From contig CAJOFA010000030.1 in assembly GCA_905233985.1 (NCBI GenBank), positions 1 to 46,785 on the forward strand: a stretch of DNA of 46,785 nt. Direction: 5' to 3'. This stretch comes from an uncultured Prevotella sp. (GTDB lineage Bacteria; Bacteroidota; Bacteroidia; Bacteroidales; Bacteroidaceae). The stretch's first letter is position 1. Every line of letters starts with the position of its first letter. Positions 39,302 to 46,503 of this stretch are shown here, one piece after another. Made by a program: the position numbers and the translations under genes. The notes beneath the pieces are model-generated. The model was given only the letters and a program-made list of their open reading frames with translations. It was not told the origin of the DNA and did not search any database.

Positions 39302-39787
39302 ATGAGAACATTAAAGATTGTTTTACTAACAGTATTTGTGTTTAGCTTAGTCCCTATCGTGGGTTCGACATCGGGCCCGACATTGGCAAATGACAACAAT
39401 ATCCGCGAGGATAAGCCAGAAGAAGGGATTGAGGGAGAAAGCTCATCAGATGTAGACTGGACGCCGGTGATGGAGGCAATCATCCTGGTGGAGAGTGAGG
39501 GTAACCCCCGTGCCGTAAACGGCAATCAGGTAGGTGCCATGCAGATCACTCCCATCTGTGTAAAGGAATGTAACCTCATCCTGAAAGAGCGGAAGCAGAA
39601 GAAACGCTATACGCTTAATGACCGCTTCAGCGTCGAGAAGTCAAAGGAAATGTTCCTGTTGATTCAGTCTCATCGCAATCCGGAGAACAGCGTAGAGGTT
39701 GCCATCCGTGCATGGAACGGTGGACCTCGCTATTCTAAACGGGCCACGCAGCGTTATTATGAGCGTGTGATGAGAAGAATGAAGTAG
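39302..39787 (+). CDS. Small lytic transglycosylase-like (SLT) protein
   Basis: The 161-residue protein has a signal peptide (MRTLKIVLLTVFVFSLVPIVG) and an SLT/lysozyme-like core. AIILVESEGNPRAVNG contains the catalytic glutamate, followed by GAMQITP and AIRAWNGGPRYSK. Proteins of this fold cut peptidoglycan. It is short and ends with a basic helix. A single-gene unit with its own promoter and terminator. Activity is inferred from motifs. Confidence 0.75.
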   Translation: MRTLKIVLLTVFVFSLVPIVGSTSGPTLANDNNIREDKPEEGIEGESSSDVDWTPVMEAIILVESEGNPRAVNGNQVGAMQITPICVKECNLILKERKQKKRYTLNDRFSVEKSKEMFLLIQSHRNPENSVEVAIRAWNGGPRYSKRATQRYYERVMRRMK

Positions 39788-39810
39788 AAGTTTATTTCAT
39801 TTTAATTTAA

Positions 39811-39850
39811 AAAGCGCGAGCAGTCGAAAGACTACTTGCGCTTTCTTTTT
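39811..39850 (+). terminator. Terminator after the SLT-like gene
   Basis: AAAGCGCGAGCAGTC and GACTACTTGCGCTTT pair around a GAAA tetraloop with two mismatches and are followed by CTTTTT. Confidence 0.85.
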
Positions 39851-39906
39851 GGGGAGCATGGACGATGTCCTGCCACAAAAAAGCAGCCCTCAAAAGGCTG
39901 CTGTAG

Positions 39907-39979
39907 TTGCGGAGGCAGGACTCGAACATGCGACCTCCAGGTTATGAGCCTGGCGAGCTACCAACTGCTCCACTCCGCG
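39907..39979 (-). tRNA. Initiator tRNA-Met (CAT)
   Basis: The minus-strand sequence has acceptor CGCGGAG/CTCCGCA with the C1-A72 mismatch typical of bacterial initiator tRNA, a D-stem GAGC/GCTC giving A11-U24 (another initiator mark) and anticodon loop CTCATAA. The T-stem GCATG/CCTGC has one T-C mismatch, which is odd. CCA is not encoded. Confidence 0.9.
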
Positions 39980-40020
39980 ATGTTTTATGTTTTTGAAGTG
40001 CTTTTTCTCGAAAAGCGCTG

Positions 40021-40052
40021 CAAAGGTACTGCTTTTTTCGCAATTGTGCAAA
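40021..40052 (-). promoter_or_regulatory. Promoter of the initiator tRNA
   Basis: On the minus strand TTTG (40052-40049), a 20-bp gap and TACCTTTG (40028-40021), diverging from the tetR promoter. Confidence 0.82.
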
Positions 40053-40068
40053 CATTTCCACAAAAAAA

Positions 40069-40100
40069 TTTGTTCATTTCGAATAAAAGCACTAATTTTG
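40069..40100 (+). promoter_or_regulatory. Promoter of the TetR family gene
   Basis: TTTG (40069-40072), a 20-bp gap and TAATTTTG (40093-40100). Geometry and sequence of the divergent pair match 7881-7960. Confidence 0.75.
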
Positions 40101-40150
40101 CACACGATAACTGTAATGTGCAATCAACTAAATTAGTGGAGGACTGCATC

Positions 40151-40744
40151 ATGTCTATATCAAAAACCAGACAGAAACTCGTTGACGTAGCCCGTCAATT
40201 GTTTGCGAAGAACGGTCTTGAAAATACGACGATGAACGACATTGCCGTTGCTTCAGGCAAGGGACGTCGCACACTTTACACTTATTTCAAGTCAAAGGAA
40301 GACATCTACTACGCCGTCATCGAGTCAGAGCTGGAGCGACTGAGCGACAAGCTTGACGAGGTGGCAGCCAAGAATATCCGTCCACAGGACAAGGTCATCG
40401 AGTTGATTTACACCCACTTGAGTCAGATTCGTGAAACGGTGGTGCGCAACGGTAACCTGCGTGCCGAGTTCTTCCGTAACATCTGGATGGTGGAGAAGGT
40501 CCGCAAGAACTTCGACGATGCCGAGGTAGAGCTGTTCACCAAAGTGTTCACCGAGGGCAAGGAAGAGGGTGAGTTTGATATTGACAATGTGGAACTGGTG
40601 GCCAACATTACGCACTATTGTATCAAAGGACTCGAAGTACCTTATATATATGGACGCATCGCCCACGGCATGACCCCTGAGGCCACGAAGCCGCAGGTGG
40701 CCAAGTTCGTCTATGGTGCACTGGGAAAGAGAATCGGCAAATAA
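40151..40744 (+). CDS. TetR/AcrR family transcriptional regulator
   Basis: The 197-residue protein has a TetR helix-turn-helix at the N-terminus (ARQLFAKNGLENTTMNDIAVASGKGRRTLYTYFKSKEDI) and a helical ligand-binding part. The start at 40151 was chosen because the frame upstream reads antisense through the initiator tRNA and promoter. A 30-bp repeat-like spacer separates it from fabG; TetR-fabG pairs are common in Bacteroidetes, suggesting control of fatty acid synthesis. That role is inferred. Confidence 0.9.
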   Translation: MSISKTRQKLVDVARQLFAKNGLENTTMNDIAVASGKGRRTLYTYFKSKEDIYYAVIESELERLSDKLDEVAAKNIRPQDKVIELIYTHLSQIRETVVRNGNLRAEFFRNIWMVEKVRKNFDDAEVELFTKVFTEGKEEGEFDIDNVELVANITHYCIKGLEVPYIYGRIAHGMTPEATKPQVAKFVYGALGKRIGK

Positions 40745-40774
40745 ATTAAGTATTAAATATTAAACATTAGATTT

Positions 40775-41512
40775 ATGAAACTGTTAGAAGGGAAAACCGC
40801 ACTGATTACAGGTGCTGCACGCGGTATCGGAAAAGCTATCGCACTGAAGTTCGCCGAAGAAGGCGCAAACATTGCTTTCACTGACCTTGAGGTGAATGAG
40901 GAAACGGAGAAGGAAATCGCCGCCAAGGGCGTGAAGGCCAAGAGCTACGCTTCGAACGCTGCCGACTTCGCCCAGACCGAGGAGGTGGTGAAGCAGGTGA
41001 AGGAAGAGTTTGGAACCATTGACATTCTGGTGAACAATGCAGGCATCACGAAGGACGGTCTCATGCTCCGTATGACTGAACAGCAGTGGGATGCTGTCAT
41101 CGCCGTCAACCTGAAGTCAGCCTTTAACTTCATTCACGCCTGTGTGCCCGTCATGATGCGCCAGCGTGGTGGTTCAATCATCAACATGGCCAGCGTCGTC
41201 GGTGTTCACGGCAATGCAGGACAGGCCAACTATGCTGCTTCGAAGGCCGGACTGATTGCACTGGCCAAGAGTATCGGTCAGGAGATGGGTCCGAAGGGCA
41301 TCCGTGCCAACGCCATTGCGCCGGGCTTCATTGAAACAGCTATGACGGCAGCTCTGCCCGACGAAGTCCGTGAGCAGTGGAAACAGAAGATACCCCTGCG
41401 CCGCGGCGGTCAGGTGGAGGACATCGCCAACGTCGCTACGTTCCTTGCCAGTGACATGTCGAGCTACGTCAGCGGACAGGTCATACAGGTTGATGGTGGC
41501 ATGAACATGTAA
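40775..41512 (+). CDS. fabG: 3-oxoacyl-[acyl-carrier-protein] reductase FabG
   Basis: The 245-residue short-chain dehydrogenase has the cofactor motif TGAARGIG (12-19), NNAG, and the catalytic set Ser140, Tyr153 and Lys157 (in NYAASKAG). It reduces 3-oxoacyl-ACP with NADPH in fatty acid elongation. The C-terminal GGMNM matches FabG. It is downstream of a TetR-type regulator. Its terminator is built from a GC-rich repeat of the family that also lies inside genes. Confidence 0.93.
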   Translation: MKLLEGKTALITGAARGIGKAIALKFAEEGANIAFTDLEVNEETEKEIAAKGVKAKSYASNAADFAQTEEVVKQVKEEFGTIDILVNNAGITKDGLMLRMTEQQWDAVIAVNLKSAFNFIHACVPVMMRQRGGSIINMASVVGVHGNAGQANYAASKAGLIALAKSIGQEMGPKGIRANAIAPGFIETAMTAALPDEVREQWKQKIPLRRGGQVEDIANVATFLASDMSSYVSGQVIQVDGGMNM

Positions 41513-41527
41513 AGCCTCACCCCCACA

Positions 41528-41558
41528 CCCCTCTCCACAGGGAGAGGGGCTTTTTTTT
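41528..41558 (+). terminator. Terminator after fabG made from a GC-rich repeat
   Basis: CCCCTCTCC and GGAGAGGGG pair around a 4-nt loop (ACAG), followed by CTTTTTTTT. The preceding CACCCCCACACCCC is typical of the repeats found in frame at 42450 and 29768. Confidence 0.85.
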
Positions 41559-41637
41559 ATGTCTTGGTTAAACCTCTTATACAAATAGTCGTCAAACAGA
41601 AGATAACTTATTACAATTATAAAAATCAATCAAAACA

Positions 41638-42159
41638 ATGAAACAGACAATGAAAAAGTTTTTCTGGATGTTCGTGCTGCTCGCAGTTCCTTTTGCTATG
41701 CAGGCACAGACAAAGTATCATGACGTAGAGTTCAACGACGCCACTGGTCCCGTAAAGTGCATTAAGACTTCAGTGATGGGTATGGATCAGACCATAAACT
41801 TCACCCAGGACGGCAAGATGCAGAGCGATATTCTGAGTGATGTCGTTTATGATGCCGACGGTTATGTGCAGTCACTTGCCCAGGAGATGCGTGGCCAGAA
41901 GATGAACCTCCGCTTTAAGTGGGAGAACGGCAAGGTGGTCAGCCAGTTCATGAACATGATGGGTCAGGACGTGGAAGTCAAGCGTACCTATAACTCAGAT
42001 GGTACTCCTGCTGCCGAGATTATGGACATGGGTGGCCAGAAGATGGAGATTCCCTATTCTGATTATAAGTTGGACGCTCGTGGCAACTGGATCAGTCGCA
42101 AGACCTCGATGATGGGCAACGAGATGGTTCAGACCCGTACCATCGAATACTACGAGTAA
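41638..42159 (+). CDS. Secreted methionine-rich protein, function unknown
   Basis: The 173-residue protein has a signal peptide ending at AMQAQ. The mature part is made of repeated beta-hairpin-like segments (VKCIKTSVMGMDQTINFTQDGK, YDADGYVQSLAQEMRGQKMNLRF, TYNSDGTPAAEIMDMGGQKMEI), like the RHS/YD-type short repeats in small Bacteroidetes exported proteins. It is rich in methionine. Two ATG codons are possible (41638 and 41647). The RluA-family gene starts 3 bp after its stop. Confidence 0.72.
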   Translation: MKQTMKKFFWMFVLLAVPFAMQAQTKYHDVEFNDATGPVKCIKTSVMGMDQTINFTQDGKMQSDILSDVVYDADGYVQSLAQEMRGQKMNLRFKWENGKVVSQFMNMMGQDVEVKRTYNSDGTPAAEIMDMGGQKMEIPYSDYKLDARGNWISRKTSMMGNEMVQTRTIEYYE

Positions 42160-42162
42160 GCG

Positions 42163-42891
42163 ATGCAGGTTCTCTACGAGGACAACCACATCATTATTGT
42201 CAACAAGTCGTCCGGCGAGATTGTGCAGGGCGACAAGACCGGCGACACGCCGCTGTCGGAAACCGTCAAGGATTATCTGAAGGTGAAATACGCCAAGCCA
42301 GGAGCAGTGTTCCTCGGTGTGGCACACCGCCTTGACAGACCCGTCAGCGGCGTGGTCGTCTTTGCCCGCACATCCAAAGCCCTTGCCCGCCTGAACCGTA
42401 TGTTCCAGCAGGGCGAGGTACATAAGACATACTGGGCGATAGTGGAGACCCACCCCCAGCCCCTCTCAATACCCTCCCCTCACTATAGGGAGGGGTCGGG
42501 GGAGAGTCTTCTTACGCACTGGCTCACCCGTAATGAGCAGCAGAACAAGGCATACGCCTACGACCATGAGGTGCCTGGTTCCAAGAAGGCGATGCTGCGT
42601 TATCGTCCGCTTGCGCAAGGTGAGCGTTACACGCTTTTGGAAGTACAGCTGATGACCGGCCGCCATCACCAGATACGCTGCCAGTTGGCAGCCATCGGTT
42701 ACCCCATCAAGGGCGACCTGAAGTACGGCGCCCGCCGTTCCAACCCCGACGGCAGCATCTCGCTCCACGCCCGCCGCGTGGAATTTATCCATCCCGTCAG
42801 CCATCAGCCCATCATTGTCGAAGCCCCCGTGCCCGAGGACTCCCTCTGGCAACAGCTCAGCGCTTTGCGCCCTGAATCCTTAGACCTTTAA
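42163..42891 (+). CDS. RluA family pseudouridine synthase
   Basis: The 242-residue protein has the catalytic HRLDRPVSG motif with Asp58, and the family segments GEVHKTYWAIV and LMTGRHHQIRCQLA. It has no S4 domain, as in RluA/RluC-type short members. It isomerises uridines in rRNA or tRNA; the target is not known. In the middle (about 97-115) a GC-rich palindromic repeat inserts HPQPLSIPSPHYREGSGES. Confidence 0.9.
   Translation: MQVLYEDNHIIIVNKSSGEIVQGDKTGDTPLSETVKDYLKVKYAKPGAVFLGVAHRLDRPVSGVVVFARTSKALARLNRMFQQGEVHKTYWAIVETHPQPLSIPSPHYREGSGESLLTHWLTRNEQQNKAYAYDHEVPGSKKAMLRYRPLAQGERYTLLEVQLMTGRHHQIRCQLAAIGYPIKGDLKYGARRSNPDGSISLHARRVEFIHPVSHQPIIVEAPVPEDSLWQQLSALRPESLDL
42450..42515. repeat. 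In-frame GC-rich palindromic repeat in the RluA-family gene
   Basis: CACCCCCAGCCCC, then ACCCTCCCC-N8-GGGAGGGGT and GGGGGAGAG form a hairpin with flanking complementary ends. The insert lies after VET and before LLTHW in a loop of the catalytic domain; no frame is broken. Confidence 0.82.
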
Positions 42892-42931
42892 TTTTTCCCT
42901 AATTATTTGGTGGATATTGAAAGAATGACTT

Positions 42932-43510
42932 ATGGAACAGAAATTCAGCAATAACAGTATTGACCTTCAGGTGCTGCGCGAGTTTTGCGAGCGTGAGGGT
43001 GAGGCGGTGTCTTACCGCAAGGGTGATCAGTTTGAGCGTGAAGGCGACCCGTCGCGTTGGTTTGGCTACGTGACGGAGGGTTGCTTCAAGTATGTGACGC
43101 ACGGCATCAGCGATGACAGGGAACATCTCACGTGGTTCTCGTTCGCGGGCGAATATGTGTGTGACTATCCCCGTTCCCTATATGGTCGTCCTGCAAAGTC
43201 CACCATAGTGGCAATGATGCCTAGCCGAGTGCTAAGAGTCAGTGGTGAACAGTTGATGCAGTTCTTCAGCCAGAGCATTGAGACGATGGAACTGCGTGCT
43301 GTCATTGGTGAGCATATCCTCTGTCAGTTCCATGAACGCTACCTCGACCTCCACCGCGCCACGGCCCGCGAACGCTACGAGTTGCTGTTACGGCGTTGTC
43401 CCGGCATCGTGCATCACCTTGCCTTGCAAGACCTCGCCTCGTTCCTCTGCGTCACGCCCAATTACCTGAGCACCATCCGCAAGGATATCACGTTCGAAGC
43501 GAAAAAATAG
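42932..43510 (+). CDS. Crp/Fnr family transcriptional regulator (second copy)
   Basis: The 192-residue protein has a shorter cNMP-binding-type domain (about 15-110, YRKGDQFEREGDPSRWFGYVTEG) and a C-terminal helix-turn-helix (LALQDLASFLCVTPNYLSTIRKDI). It is not closely similar to the regulator at 11872. Codons 174-192 with the stop, plus 28 following bases, form the left copy of a perfect 88-bp direct repeat, so its 3' end is also present 1.5 kb downstream. Its likely original terminator is now at 45128, behind the inserted ATPase gene. Confidence 0.88.
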   Translation: MEQKFSNNSIDLQVLREFCEREGEAVSYRKGDQFEREGDPSRWFGYVTEGCFKYVTHGISDDREHLTWFSFAGEYVCDYPRSLYGRPAKSTIVAMMPSRVLRVSGEQLMQFFSQSIETMELRAVIGEHILCQFHERYLDLHRATARERYELLLRRCPGIVHHLALQDLASFLCVTPNYLSTIRKDITFEAKK

Positions 43511-43538
43511 CGCAAATTTCTTTAACTAGTTTAAGACT
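43451..43538 (+). repeat. Left copy of the 88-bp perfect direct repeat
   Basis: It covers the last 19 codons and stop of the crp-like gene and 28 bp after it, and ends inside the ATPase gene, supplying its last Ser codon and TAA stop on the minus strand. It is identical to 45036-45123. Confidence 0.97.
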
Positions 43539-44868
43539 CTTTTAGCAGGAACGCCATGTACATTGGCAGTGTCAGTAACTGATCCTTACGTCCAATATTA
43601 TAGTCGCCAAGTTTTATGGCATTCGTAACATGGTATTTTTCCGGATGACTCATTACCGTACGCATAGACTTGGCATTACCTGTTGTAGCCTTACATTCCA
43701 CGGGTGTACACAGGCCCTTGTAGCGCATGAGGAAATCAAGTTCCACACCACCATCTTTATGAAAGTAATATAGCTTGCGTCCCATCTTACCAAAGATGTC
43801 TGCTACAAGATTCTCTTTGATGGCACCATGATAACTAAGCAGGTCGCCTTGCAATATGCTCGACTGAGTGCCATCTTCAAGCATTGAAATAAGCAACCCG
43901 ACATCTGTCATATATACCTTGAACTCATTTTTAAATTTATGTCCGTCAAGAGGCAGTTCCGTAATCTCCGTATTATAGCATCTACGAATGATACCGGCAT
44001 CTTCTATCCATTGTAGGCTTCCGGCATAGTCGCGCCCACGGCCTCCCGGACGGACCACGTTGTAACTGAACTTCTTATACTCACGCGCCAGTTGGGCGGG
44101 TATCGACTCGAAGCATTCCCTGATGCGCGACTTGTCGGCAGCAGGAGCATACTTCACCATGTCCGACTTATACTCATCCACGATGCGCCTCTGCACAGCA
44201 AGTACCTTGCCTATCTGCTTCGTTTCCATGAAGGTGGTCACTACCTCTGGCATACCGCCCACCACGATATACTGATGCAGCAGTTCGCGGAAACGATCGT
44301 GCAGCGCCTCTTCAACAGGTGTTTCGCTGTTCAGGCATTTCTTCAAGTAATCGAAGTGTATCGCCTTAATGCCATTGGCCCACAGCCACTCCTCAAAGTC
44401 CATTGGATACATATCCACAATATCCTCGAAACCTACGGGGATAGAGGCTTCTTCTTCCTCCTTCTGTTCCTCGGGTGACTTATAGCCATTTACACCCAAC
44501 AGTGAGCCAGTACACATCACTTCATAGCGACCGTCCTGATGGAAATATTTCAGCGAGCCTCTTGCCTTCGGACAATCCTGAATCTCATCAAAGACAAAGC
44601 AGGTCTTACCTGACTCAATCTCCGCATTGGGCATGGCCGCCGTAATACGCATGATGATGGAGTCCACTTCCAGATTCGGAGTGAAGAATTTCTTGTAGTC
44701 CGGGTGCTCACGGAAATCCAGATATACCACATGCTTGAAATGCTTTTGTGCAAAGTCCATCACACTGCTGGTCTTGCCGCACTGGCGGACTCCTTTCACA
44801 ACCAGTGGCTTGTGAGAGGCGTCATCCAACCACGATTGGAGTACGTTTTCAATCTTTCTTTTATACAT
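43531..44868 (-). CDS. AAA_14 ATPase with DUF4143 domain
   Basis: The 445-residue protein has Walker A GVRQCGKT (26-33), Walker B FVFDEIQ (Asp94, Glu95), a sensor-like CTGS (119-122), and a C-terminal DUF4143 domain. The latter shows a PD-(D/E)xK-like set: Glu352, Asp378 in ELDF, and Glu391-x-Lys393 in VECK, so nuclease activity is possible. The family is abundant and variable in copy number in Bacteroidetes, and its role is not established. The gene lies between 88-bp direct repeats and opposes the crp-like gene. Its last codons are within the left repeat. A short leader ORF and duplicated leader sequence precede it. Confidence 0.92.
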   Translation of the reverse strand: MYKRKIENVLQSWLDDASHKPLVVKGVRQCGKTSSVMDFAQKHFKHVVYLDFREHPDYKKFFTPNLEVDSIIMRITAAMPNAEIESGKTCFVFDEIQDCPKARGSLKYFHQDGRYEVMCTGSLLGVNGYKSPEEQKEEEEASIPVGFEDIVDMYPMDFEEWLWANGIKAIHFDYLKKCLNSETPVEEALHDRFRELLHQYIVVGGMPEVVTTFMETKQIGKVLAVQRRIVDEYKSDMVKYAPAADKSRIRECFESIPAQLAREYKKFSYNVVRPGGRGRDYAGSLQWIEDAGIIRRCYNTEITELPLDGHKFKNEFKVYMTDVGLLISMLEDGTQSSILQGDLLSYHGAIKENLVADIFGKMGRKLYYFHKDGGVELDFLMRYKGLCTPVECKATTGNAKSMRTVMSHPEKYHVTNAIKLGDYNIGRKDQLLTLPMYMAFLLKES

Positions 44869-44872
44869 AAAC

Positions 44873-44917
44873 TCACATTTTCATGCCGACTTTTGTGTCC
44901 AATAAACACGTTTTCAT
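44873..44917 (-). CDS. Possible 14-residue leader peptide upstream of the ATPase gene
   Basis: Between the -7 box (44932-44939) and the ATPase ATG there is a complete short ORF (MKTCLLDTKVGMKM, stop at 44873-44875) ending 4 bp before the ATPase start. No clear ribosome binding site is visible. It could couple translation of the ATPase to that of the leader. This is a weak call. Confidence 0.35.
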   Translation of the reverse strand: MKTCLLDTKVGMKM

Positions 44918-44928
44918 ACCGACTTTCG
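44876..44928. repeat. Duplicated 20-bp leader sequence, 33 bp apart
   Basis: CATTTTCATGCCGACTTTTG (44876-44895) and CGTTTTCATACCGACTTTCG (44909-44928) agree at 17 of 20 positions. They lie between promoter and start codon of the ATPase gene, three helical turns apart, so they could be a double operator. Confidence 0.65.
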
Positions 44929-44931
44929 GCG

Positions 44932-44939
44932 CAAAGATA
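44932..44939 (-). promoter_or_regulatory. -7 box of the ATPase gene
   Basis: TATCTTTG on the minus strand, about 64 nt before the ATG. No -33 element at the standard spacing. Confidence 0.6.
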
Positions 44940-45035
44940 CACATTTTCTTTATATTTCAGTACTGTTTATGGCTGAAAAATGAGATTATTAAGTCAGTTT
45001 AACTATTTTCCGCACATGACAGGAACAAGAAACCT

Positions 45036-45095
45036 GTCACGCCCAATTACCTGAGCACCATCCGCAAGGATATCACGTTCGAAGCGAAAAAATAG
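45036..45095 (+). pseudogene. Duplicated 3' fragment of the crp-like gene
   Basis: These 60 bp repeat the last 19 codons and stop of the regulator at 42932 (VTPNYLSTIRKDITFEAKK) without any start or upstream part. The fragment is a remnant left by the event that placed the ATPase gene here. Confidence 0.9.
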
Positions 45096-45123
45096 CGCAA
45101 ATTTCTTTAACTAGTTTAAGACT
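45036..45123 (+). repeat. Right copy of the 88-bp perfect direct repeat
   Basis: It matches 43451-43538 without a difference. The sequence right after it (TTCACC and the hairpin at 45128) is probably the original downstream flank of the crp-like gene. A 6-bp inverted repeat (GACAGG at 45018-45023, CCTGTC at 45033-45038) straddles its left edge. Confidence 0.97.
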
Positions 45124-45127
45124 TTCA

Positions 45128-45169
45128 CCCTCGGCAATCAGTTTTCCCGGTTTTGCCGAGGGCTTTTTT
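45128..45169 (+). terminator. Terminator, probably of the crp-like gene before the insertion
   Basis: CCCTCGGCAA (45128-45137) pairs with TTGCCGAGGG (45153-45162), followed by CTTTTTT. It lies 33 bp after the stop codon of the duplicated crp fragment. Confidence 0.9.
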
Positions 45170-45182
45170 GTGCCGTTTTCCG

Positions 45183-45190
45183 TATCTTTG
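45183..45190 (+). promoter_or_regulatory. -7 box of the secreted protein cluster
   Basis: TATCTTTG, 22 nt before the ATG at 45213. The -33 element is not clear. Confidence 0.65.
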
Positions 45191-45212
45191 CGGCAGAAAA
45201 CTCTAAAACGAA

Positions 45213-45800
45213 ATGAACATGAGCAAGAAAACAATTATCACCATGATGCTCGCCTTCTTCGCATTGGCGGGGTGGGCGCAGGAGATTAAAATGAACGAGA
45301 CAACAATCAACGACTACATCCCGATGCTCAAAGCCAAAGGCTATCAGGCATACAGCTTTGATGTCAGTACGATAAAAGGCAGGAATGTGGAATTCTACTT
45401 CAAGGAATTTGTGAACGGGAAGGAAGTTGAAGACTCCCCTCGCCTCCTATTTCCTTATTATTTTGAGGCAAGGGGCGACAAACTGATTATCGGTTTCCTT
45501 CCTTCAGAAACAGATTCATTAGCCCTGTGCTGCTTCAGTTGGGAGAATACGCTTTCCTTCACTTCCTCTCTGAAGCTCAAGCAACTCTACTGGGAGAGTG
45601 AAAATAAATACATTTACTCATATAGGTCGGATCCTTTCGAACCCACATCGCCATTAGAAAAGGAAACCTTCATTCCACTCGTCTATTATTCTTCATTCTG
45701 GTATGATGCGGAGGATAAGGTAACCCGCTGTTGCGGTAGTATCTCCGACATTATCAAACAAAGCCCTCATTACTATATTCTCGGAATCAAATATTATTAA
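45213..45800 (+). CDS. Small secreted protein, family A copy 1
   Basis: The 195-residue protein has a signal peptide (KKTIITMMLAFFALAGWAQ) and a mature beta-rich domain. The C-terminal ETFIPLVYYSSFWYD and YYILGIKYY parallel DTFIPLVFYGSFWWD and YYIIGVVFHK in the next gene, so the two are tandem paralogs. The start could be 45213 or the ATG at 45219. I do not recognise the family. Confidence 0.75.
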   Translation: MNMSKKTIITMMLAFFALAGWAQEIKMNETTINDYIPMLKAKGYQAYSFDVSTIKGRNVEFYFKEFVNGKEVEDSPRLLFPYYFEARGDKLIIGFLPSETDSLALCCFSWENTLSFTSSLKLKQLYWESENKYIYSYRSDPFEPTSPLEKETFIPLVYYSSFWYDAEDKVTRCCGSISDIIKQSPHYYILGIKYY

Positions 45801-45803
45801 AAC

Positions 45804-46490
45804 ATGAAAAAGAAAACAATTATCACAATGATGCTCGTCCTCGTTGCAATGACAGGGCAGGCGCAAGAAATCAAAAGAGTAGAAGCTACGTCCGAAGACT
45901 TCATGGAGCACATGGCCTTGTGTGGCTACGAAGTTTTCACCTATGACATTTCCTCTCTGCGCGACTCCGTGTCGGACTTCACCATCGTCATCCGCGAGTA
46001 TAACCAGCAAGAGATGATTGACGAGAAGAAACTATACGGCTTCAGGACAAAGACCATGATTTCAGACTTCAACGAGAAAGACCAGCAAAATATTTATGCT
46101 GAGAACGATGCCGACGACATGGAACGAGGCATCTATCGTCTGGCCAAGACCCTCGCTGTTGGTTTCTCTCCCGTGCAGTCGGACTCCATCGAGACCATCA
46201 CCTTGCGTTCTTCCCGCAATAATGCCTCGACATGGAAACTGACGCTAAAGCCTATCACCGAAGCGTCCCCAACCGTTTACCGTTATCAGAGAGTGCCATA
46301 CCAGCCCACTTCTTTCTCCCTTGACACCTTCATTCCCCTTGTCTTCTACGGCTCTTTCTGGTGGGACGAGCAATTAAAAGGAATCCGTTTCTGTGGAGAC
46401 ACAGAACTGACAGAAGAGAAAGCCAAGACCAGCGAATACTTCAAAATATGTCCATACTATTATATCATTGGCGTAGTATTCCACAAATAA
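45804..46490 (+). CDS. Small secreted protein, family A copy 2
   Basis: The 228-residue protein has a signal peptide (MKKKTIITMMLVLVAMTGQAQ) and the same domain as the previous gene, with an extra segment in the middle (about 75-120). It starts 4 bp after that gene's stop. Function unknown; tandem paralogs suggest a duplicated or diversifying surface or periplasmic protein. Confidence 0.75.
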   Translation: MKKKTIITMMLVLVAMTGQAQEIKRVEATSEDFMEHMALCGYEVFTYDISSLRDSVSDFTIVIREYNQQEMIDEKKLYGFRTKTMISDFNEKDQQNIYAENDADDMERGIYRLAKTLAVGFSPVQSDSIETITLRSSRNNASTWKLTLKPITEASPTVYRYQRVPYQPTSFSLDTFIPLVFYGSFWWDEQLKGIRFCGDTELTEEKAKTSEYFKICPYYYIIGVVFHK

Positions 46491-46503
46491 AAACAAAACG
46501 AAT

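Noticed and set aside
39836..40150. N-terminal extension of the TetR gene
   Set aside because: The upstream frame reads through the opposite-strand initiator tRNA and the divergent promoters; the ATG at 40151 gives a normal TetR N-terminus.
43531..45123. Insertion sequence carrying the ATPase gene
   Set aside because: No transposase and no terminal inverted repeats are present, and an 88-bp direct repeat is far longer than a usual target-site duplication.
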